Of a stretch of 39,702 nucleotides of DNA, positions 35,978 to 39,702 are shown piece by piece. A program made the translations under genes and the position numbers. The notes below the pieces were generated by a model. The model made no database searches. It saw only the letters and a program-made list of their open reading frames with translations, and was not told the origin of the DNA. The number at the start of each line of letters is the position of its first letter. Position 1 is the first letter of the stretch. The stretch is taken from positions 1,582-41,283 of the forward strand of contig JAJYQO010000004.1 in assembly GCA_021794575.1 (NCBI GenBank). Reading direction: 5' to 3'. The stretch comes from Pseudomonadota bacterium. GTDB lineage: Bacteria; Pseudomonadota; Gammaproteobacteria; Xanthomonadales; Rhodanobacteraceae.

Positions 35978-37411
35978 TCAGGCCGCATGCTGCGGCGTCG
36001 CGCGCAGCGCATCCAACCAGCGCACGACGCGCGCGACCAGATGCGCATCGAGCACGTCACCGGGCTGCGGCATGACACAGGCGATCGCCCTGCCCGCGCA
36101 GTGGATCAGGTCGTGGGTCATGTCGGGGAATCGCGCCAGCGTCGCCTGCGGCGCGGCGCGCGCGAGGCGCTGGCCATTGCCCGGCAGCACCTGCACATCC
36201 TTGCCGCCTTGCGTGATCAGCATGGGCACATGGATGGCGCGCACGAGCTGCGTCGGGTCGACGTCGATTTCGCTGCGCAACAGGCCCGCGGCGGGGGCGA
36301 ACAGCCGCGCGAACGGATTATGTGCCAGCGCGCCACCCAGGCTCAGGCTGACGCCATGACCGTGGCGAATGGCAGCCAGCGTCGCGTCGATCTGCACGCG
36401 TTCCCGCACGATCTGCGCCCTGCTCGCGCCGCGCAGTTCGGCCTCGGTGATGGCCTGGCTTTCGATGATCCGCGCCATGGGCTCGCCCGGGCCTTCCAGC
36501 GAAACCACGCCGGCGATCTTCAAGCCAGGCGCCGCGGCCAGCGCGATCAAACCGCCCTCGGAATGGCCCATGAGGATGATCTCGTGCGGATCGGTCGCAG
36601 ACTGCCGTGCCAGCCACGTCACCAGATCGCGTGTGTTCCGCACATAAGTCGCCAGCGTCACGTCGTTGCCGTTGCCGGTGCTCGGCGCCAGGCCCAGCTT
36701 GTTGTAGCGCAGTACGGCGTAGCCCTGGCACGTCAGGTCGTAGGCCAGTTGCTGATAGATGGAGTTGCCCAGCGCGCCGGGCGCATTGCCGTTTTCGTCG
36801 ACCGGCCCGGAACCCGGCAACAGCAGCACCGCCGCGAACGGGCCGGCTCCGCTGCGCGGCAGGGTGAGCGTGCCGTGCAACACCGCGCCGGTCGAATCCA
36901 CCGCGACCGGCTGCGCTCGCAGGCATGCGGCCTGCCGCGCCAGCCGCGCGGCCAAGGCGCCGGCGGGCCGCAGTGCTGCTGCGCTCGGCGCCACGGGCAC
37001 GATGTGCAATCCGGCCAAGGCGCCACGCGCGTCGTAACTGAACAGCAGACCCAGCGTGGCACGGCTGAAGCGTAGCGGCACCAGCACGCTGTGATACGGC
37101 GTTGGCGCCGGCGCCGGCGCCGCGACGGCCGCGCCGTGGCTTTGATAGGCGCCATTCTGCTGCTGCAACAGTTGCCATAGTTGCCGCAGTTTCTCGGGTG
37201 ACAAGCCTTGACGCATGGCCGCATCGAAGCCGTGCGTCGCCGCTGCCCAGCGTCCGGCCGCCAGCGCATCGAGCGTGGCCAGCGCCGCGCGCGCATCGGG
37301 CGCTGCTGCGATCGCGTTTGCCGGCGCGGGCTGCGCAGCGAGGGTGGGCGCGCCGAGCATCAACCCCCATGCCACCGACAGACCGATCATCAAAGCGCGG
37401 TGCCGTTTCAT
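35978..37411 (-). CDS. Exported alpha/beta hydrolase with DUF3887 domain
   Basis: A 477-aa protein with a signal peptide (MIGLSVAWGLMLGAPTLAA, cut near AQP). Residues about 40-140 form a DUF3887-like domain (ATLDALAAGRWAAATHGFD, then MRQGLSPEKLRQLWQLL), and about 165-470 an alpha/beta hydrolase. The nucleophile elbow is GHSEGG, the oxyanion region LLPGSGPVDENGN, a likely acid is in QGGKDVQV and the His in DMTHDLIH. Esterase or peptidase action in the periplasm is expected; the substrate is unknown. The start is fixed by AAGGAG at 37421-37426, nine bases before the ATG at 37411; the ATG at 37420 would abut it. It is the last gene of the SPFH run. Confidence 0.91.
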   Translation of the reverse strand: MKRHRALMIGLSVAWGLMLGAPTLAAQPAPANAIAAAPDARAALATLDALAAGRWAAATHGFDAAMRQGLSPEKLRQLWQLLQQQNGAYQSHGAAVAAPAPAPTPYHSVLVPLRFSRATLGLLFSYDARGALAGLHIVPVAPSAAALRPAGALAARLARQAACLRAQPVAVDSTGAVLHGTLTLPRSGAGPFAAVLLLPGSGPVDENGNAPGALGNSIYQQLAYDLTCQGYAVLRYNKLGLAPSTGNGNDVTLATYVRNTRDLVTWLARQSATDPHEIILMGHSEGGLIALAAAPGLKIAGVVSLEGPGEPMARIIESQAITEAELRGASRAQIVRERVQIDATLAAIRHGHGVSLSLGGALAHNPFARLFAPAAGLLRSEIDVDPTQLVRAIHVPMLITQGGKDVQVLPGNGQRLARAAPQATLARFPDMTHDLIHCAGRAIACVMPQPGDVLDAHLVARVVRWLDALRATPQHAA

Positions 37412-37420
37412 CACGCACAT

Positions 37421-37426
37421 CTCCTT
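37421..37426 (-). promoter_or_regulatory. Ribosome binding site deciding the hydrolase start
   Basis: AAGGAG on the minus strand. It touches the ATG at 37420 (spacing zero) and is nine bases from the ATG at 37411, so translation should begin at the latter. Confidence 0.7.
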
Positions 37427-37452
37427 GCCGGTTCGATACGGAATCGCGCACC

Positions 37453-37644
37453 TCAGCGCGCGCGCTGAAACACCAGGCGCATGCCGAGATCGGGGTTTTC
37501 TGCGTGCACGATCTGCAGCAGCGCCCAGCCCTCGCGCCCGGCGTCGTTCAGTGCCGTTTGCAGCGCGTCGTCGCCGATGCCGCCGATGAAGGCGGGCTTG
37601 AGATGGACCACGTGGTACTCGAAGCGGGTGTCGCTGCCGGCCAT
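37453..37644 (-). CDS. DUF4177 domain protein
   Basis: A 63-aa protein: RFEYHVVHLKPAFIGGIGDDALQ, then LQTALNDAGREGWALLQIVHAE and LRLVFQR. The Y-x-V-V/LN-x-x-G-x-E-GWE-LV pattern is the DUF4177 family, short alpha/beta proteins of unknown function. No signal peptide or membrane segment. It lies 43 bp after the ribbon-helix-helix gene and 41 bp before the hydrolase gene on the same strand, so it is likely co-transcribed with the SPFH operon. Confidence 0.88.
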   Translation of the reverse strand: MAGSDTRFEYHVVHLKPAFIGGIGDDALQTALNDAGREGWALLQIVHAENPDLGMRLVFQRAR

Positions 37645-37687
37645 GTCGGATTTCTCGATGTGAATGAAATGGCGCGCAAGTCGAAGT

Positions 37688-37864
37688 TCATGCTGGCGGC
37701 TTGCGTTTGCTCTGCGGCAGGCGTCCGGCCAAGCGCAGCGCCTCGCGCAACACGTACTCGATGTGCGCGTTGAGGCTGCGCAATTCGTCGTTGGACCAGC
37801 GCTGCATGGCGTTCAGCACCTCGGTGTTGATGCGCAGCGGATAGGCTTTCTTAGCGTCGCTCAT
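37688..37864 (-). CDS. Arc-like ribbon-helix-helix DNA-binding protein
   Basis: A 58-aa protein read directly from the minus strand: MSDAKKAYPLRINTEVLNAM, then QRWSNDELRSLNAHIEYVLR and EALRLAGRLPQSKRKPPA. A short beta strand (AYPLRIN) followed by two helices, with the LR/IN strand and a N-x-x-I-E/EY-V-LREAL second helix, is the Arc/MetJ-type ribbon-helix-helix fold, which binds DNA as a dimer with strand residues in the major groove. Its start overlaps the end of the membrane-protein gene by 14 bp. A similar small protein beside an SPFH gene occurs in relatives, as I recall. It may repress its own operon (see the operator at 39137-39165); no toxin gene is next to it. Confidence 0.86.
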   Translation of the reverse strand: MSDAKKAYPLRINTEVLNAMQRWSNDELRSLNAHIEYVLREALRLAGRLPQSKRKPPA

Positions 37865-38222
37865 GCTTGTCCGCGGTGGGCGCCGGGTAGTGCCTGGCGT
37901 AGCGCAGCACGCCCAGAATCAAGATCAGCAGAATGACGGTGACGGGAACCGCCGTTGCCAAGCCCAGCCATACCGCCGCAGCCTTGGCGTCGAGGGCCAG
38001 CCATGCGGCACTGGCCAGCATCTGCAGAGCCAGCAGATACAGCATGCCACCCACGAACACGCCCGCCTTCTGCTGGCCTTGGGCGGAAACGCGCGACCAA
38101 TCGACCAAGCCATGCACCATCCCGACCGGACCGCGCCGGCTCGCCAGATAGCCCAACAGAAACAGCGGCGCGCTGACGACCGCCGGCGGCAAAGCCCGCA
38201 CAACATCTTGCGTATCCAACAT
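37851..38222 (-). CDS. Small integral membrane protein of the SPFH operon
   Basis: A 123-aa protein with three hydrophobic segments (VVSAPLFLLGYLAS, AGVFVGGMLYLLALQMLASAAWLAL and AAVWLGLATAVPVTVILLILILGVL). Between the first two is a polar loop, GPVGMVHGLVDWSRVSAQGQQKAG, which is the most distinctive part, and the end is basic and hydrophilic (HYPAPTADKHERR). I do not recognise a named family. GAGGAG six bases before the ATG supports the start. It lies 23 bp after the SPFH gene, and its last 14 bp overlap the ribbon-helix-helix start, so these three are tightly linked; a partner or anchor for the SPFH protein is an inference. Confidence 0.85.
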   Translation of the reverse strand: MLDTQDVVRALPPAVVSAPLFLLGYLASRRGPVGMVHGLVDWSRVSAQGQQKAGVFVGGMLYLLALQMLASAAWLALDAKAAAVWLGLATAVPVTVILLILILGVLRYARHYPAPTADKHERR

Positions 38223-38245
38223 GGCGCACTCCTCGGATATGCAGA

Positions 38246-39112
38246 TCAACCGTTGTACAGCGTGCCGGTGTTGACCACCGGCTGCGTGGCGCGATCGCCG
38301 CACAGCACCACCAGCAGGTTGGCGACGATGGCCGCCTTGCGTTCCGGGTCCAGTTCCACCACGCCGTCGGCTTCGAGACGCTTGAGCGCCATCTGCGCCA
38401 TGCCCACCGCACCCTCGACGATGCGCTCGCGCGCGGCGACGATGGCATTGGCCTGCTGCCGCTGCAGCATCACCTGCGCGATTTCCGGCGCGTAGGCCAG
38501 GTGGCTGATGCGCGCCTCGATCACCTTCAGTCCGGCTTTCTCCAGCCGCGCCTGGATCTGCTCGCGCAGATGCTGGTTGACCTCCTCGCCGTGGCTGCGC
38601 AACGAGGGCCGCTCGTCGTGCGAGTCGTAGGCGTAGTTCTGCGCCAGATGGCGCAGCGCCGACTCGCTCTGGATCTTCAGGAAACTCTCGTAGTCCTGCA
38701 CCTCGAACACCGCCTCGTAGGACTCGACCACCTGCCACACCACCACCGCGGCGATCTCGATGGGGTTGCCGTCGGCGTCGTTGACCTTGAGTTTGTCGGA
38801 GTCGAAGTTGCGCACGCGCAGGCTGAGCGCACGCTTGGAATAGAACGGGTTGGTCCAGCGCAGTCCCGGCTCGCGCACGCTGCCGGAATAGCGCCCGAAC
38901 AACTGCAGCACGCGCGCCTCGTTGGGTTGCACCTGGAAGAACCCGCCCAGCAGGAACAGCCACAGCACACCCAGCGCGATCGGCAGCGCGACAGTGGCGG
39001 GATCGGCGGCGGCCAGCACCGTCACGATCCACCACGCCAGCAGCAGGCCGGCGACGATCAATGCCAGCAGCGTGGCGATTCCGGGCAGCGAAAAACCCTT
39101 GCGTTCGTTCAT
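38246..39112 (-). CDS. SPFH/Band 7 domain membrane protein
   Basis: A 288-aa stomatin/flotillin-type protein. Two N-terminal helices (about 12-34 and 40-59) anchor it, and the SPFH domain runs from about 60 to 240: FFQVQPNEARVLQLFGRYSGSVREPGLRW, then LKVNDADGNPIEIAAVVVWQV, YESFLKIQSESALRHLAQNY, and a helical LEKAGLKVIEARISHLAYAPEIAQVMLQRQQANAI. SPFH proteins form large rings in membrane microdomains and often scaffold or restrain proteases such as FtsH; no protease gene is beside this one. An AGGAAG site lies a few bases before the ATG. It is the first gene of a five-gene minus-strand run and lies behind a well-formed promoter with palindromes. Confidence 0.94.
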   Translation of the reverse strand: MNERKGFSLPGIATLLALIVAGLLLAWWIVTVLAAADPATVALPIALGVLWLFLLGGFFQVQPNEARVLQLFGRYSGSVREPGLRWTNPFYSKRALSLRVRNFDSDKLKVNDADGNPIEIAAVVVWQVVESYEAVFEVQDYESFLKIQSESALRHLAQNYAYDSHDERPSLRSHGEEVNQHLREQIQARLEKAGLKVIEARISHLAYAPEIAQVMLQRQQANAIVAARERIVEGAVGMAQMALKRLEADGVVELDPERKAAIVANLLVVLCGDRATQPVVNTGTLYNG

Positions 39113-39136
39113 GGCGTCTTCCTCGTTTGTGTCATA

Positions 39137-39165
39137 TTGATATCACTTAGATATCTATTATGCAA
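39137..39165 (-). promoter_or_regulatory. Promoter with double GATATC palindrome, SPFH operon
   Basis: On the minus strand TTGCAT (39160-39165) and TATCAA (39137-39142) form a -35/-10 pair with exactly 17 bases between. Two palindromes cover it: TAGATATCTA (39148-39157) inside the spacer and TGATATCA (39138-39145) over the -10. Their centres are 11 bases apart, one helical turn. This is the layout of a repressor-controlled promoter. The TAGA/TCTA half sites recall Arc-type operators, and an Arc-like protein is encoded in the operon; that link is inference. Confidence 0.6.
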
Positions 39166-39211
39166 ACCGGTCGCACCTGCCGCCGCGAGCGGCGGTCTGG
39201 ACGAGGACACC

Positions 39212-39251
39212 GGATCCCGGCTCGGCGCGGTGCGCCGTCCGGGATGACATC
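39212..39251. repeat. 40-bp hairpin repeat, copy A
   Basis: GGATCCCGGCTCGGCGC... to GGGATGACATC. It differs from copies B and C only in the loop arm (GGCGCGGTGCGCC instead of GGCGCTGCGCGCC). ATCCCGG pairs with CCGGGAT, and the inner arms pair too, giving a stepped hairpin. Confidence 0.8.
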
Positions 39252-39294
39252 ACAAGAAAGAGCCCGCCGTTCGGGATGACGCTGCCTTTTTGCT

Positions 39295-39323
39295 GTCATC
39301 CCCGCGGATGCGGGGATCCAGTC
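39295..39323. repeat. GTCATCCC...GGGGATCCAG palindromic repeat
   Basis: GTCATCCCCGC, then GGAT, then GCGGGGATCCAGTC. The CCCCGC/GCGGGG arms form a hairpin. This word family is widespread between genes in Proteobacteria. It lies in the opposite sense to copies A-C. Confidence 0.6.
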
Positions 39324-39343
39324 AGACTCGCCGCAAGGACACT

Positions 39344-39383
39344 GGATCCCGGCTCGGCGCTGCGCGCCGTCCGGGATGACATC
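39344..39383. repeat. 40-bp hairpin repeat, copy B
   Basis: Identical to copy C over all 40 bases. The outer stem is ATCCCGG/CCGGGAT and the inner stem GGCGC/GCGCC. It is preceded by ACT, as a TGG/CTGG flank is shared among copies. Confidence 0.8.
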
Positions 39384-39474
39384 GAAAGATGGGGCACGCC
39401 GTTTGGGATGACGTCAAGAGAAGTGGCGCGTCGTGAAGAGGCGCGCCGTGAGGCGTGGCGTTTTGTTTTCTGGT

Positions 39475-39517
39475 GTCATCCCGGGGCCGCCGCAGGCGGA
39501 ACCCGGGATCCAGTGAC
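39475..39517. repeat. GTCATCCCGGG...CCCGGGATCCAGTGAC palindromic repeat
   Basis: A longer member of the same family, with ATCCCGGG/CCCGGGAT outer arms and CCGCC/GGCGG inner arms around GCA. Same sense as 39295-39323, opposite to copies A-C. Confidence 0.65.
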
Positions 39518-39585
39518 TTGGCTGTAACGGCCTGGCTCGTAGGTCGTTCAAACGGGCGGCGCATGCATTGGCGTGGCGCCCGTCT

Positions 39586-39625
39586 GGATCCCGGCTCGGC
39601 GCTGCGCGCCGTCCGGGATGACATC
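39586..39625. repeat. 40-bp hairpin repeat, copy C
   Basis: Identical to copy B, in the same direction, 202 bases after the end of copy B. Identity over 40 bases at separate places in non-coding DNA indicates recent spread or conversion. Confidence 0.8.
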
Positions 39626-39680
39626 AGAAAGAGCGGGCGCCAGCCGGGATGTGCCGTCCCCAAAAAATCGCAACGCGCTC

Positions 39681-39702
39681 GTCCCGAGTCCCGAGTCCCG
39701 AG
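39681..39702. repeat. GTCCCGA heptamer tandem repeat, reaching the window edge
   Basis: Three copies of GTCCCGA at 39681-39701 followed by G, cut off by the end of the window, so the array may be longer. Confidence 0.6.

Larger units (their letters stand above)
39113..39702. other. Gene-free right end with hairpin repeats
   Basis: No gene is supported in these 590 bases. Apart from the SPFH promoter the region is filled by intergenic repeats: three 40-bp copies, two related palindromes in the opposite sense, and a run of heptamers at the window edge. Short open frames have no motifs. Confidence 0.6.

Noticed and set aside
37688-37864. Toxin-antitoxin module around the ribbon-helix-helix gene.
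   Set aside because: No toxin-like partner (RelE, HicA, PIN or similar) is adjacent; the neighbours are a membrane protein and a DUF4177 protein.
39681-39702. CRISPR-like array at the window end.
   Set aside because: The unit is a 7-base tandem repeat without spacers.

Overview
This is a high-GC proteobacterial chromosome segment. The gene set (RapA, HutU, TrmJ/SuhB divergent pair, HolC, OprB-type porin, MarC, UMF1-type MFS, tandem DUF3857/transglutaminase proteins) and the intergenic repeats containing GTCATCCC and GGGATCCAG point to a gammaproteobacterium of the Xanthomonadales/Lysobacterales type, perhaps Rhodanobacteraceae. That placement is inference from gene content and style; no rRNA or tRNA gene was found to anchor it. 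The window reads as ordinary chromosome: no phage, transposase, integrase, CRISPR array or plasmid gene was seen.

Layout. 1-3.2 kb: repeat-like leader, then rapA (RNA polymerase recycling ATPase). 3.2-6.5 kb, minus strand: a rhomboid protease, a stretch of degenerate intergenic repeats, an exported truncated globin of visibly lower GC with a small secreted companion, and a solitary AAA/DUF4143 ATPase with a nested palindrome just before its start. 6.7-12.5 kb: hutU (minus), a CHAD protein, then a DNA alkylation repair run (Ada-sensor/AlkA fusion, Ogt overlapping by 4 bp, a GNAT acetyltransferase). 12.6-21 kb, minus strand: two tandem exported DUF3857/transglutaminase paralogues, of which the second has lost its catalytic Cys, a UMF1-like MFS permease, and leuS. 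21.3-26.4 kb, plus strand: exported amidohydrolase, SemiSWEET, thioredoxin/CnoX, a two-TM channel-like protein with a non-canonical pore loop, an OprB-like porin and a TVP38-like membrane protein. 26.4-31.3 kb: alkyltransferase-like protein, an unknown protein, a CorC/HlyC-type CBS protein overlapping an ExoD-like protein, then trmJ with a small membrane protein, divergent from suhB. 31.4-35.6 kb, minus strand: a tight run MAPEG - marC - sigma-54 response regulator - histidine kinase - holC. 35.7-39.1 kb: a small membrane protein, then a minus-strand run SPFH - membrane protein - ribbon-helix-helix protein - DUF4177 - alpha/beta hydrolase behind a promoter covered by two GATATC palindromes. 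39.1-39.7 kb: gene-free, with three near-identical 40-bp hairpin repeats.

How the genes work together. The alkylation-repair genes form a self-contained set: a DNA phosphotriester sensor fused to a base glycosylase, a suicide methyltransferase, and elsewhere a Cys-less alkyltransferase-like protein. Several housekeeping genes (leuS, holC, hutU) stand without their usual neighbours. The best candidates for something undescribed are the SPFH/RHH operon with its own operator-like promoter, the catalytically dead/active transglutaminase pair, the channel-like protein with an altered filter, the exported globin pair and the AAA/DUF4143 gene with its start-proximal palindrome. None is proven to be a new system from sequence alone.
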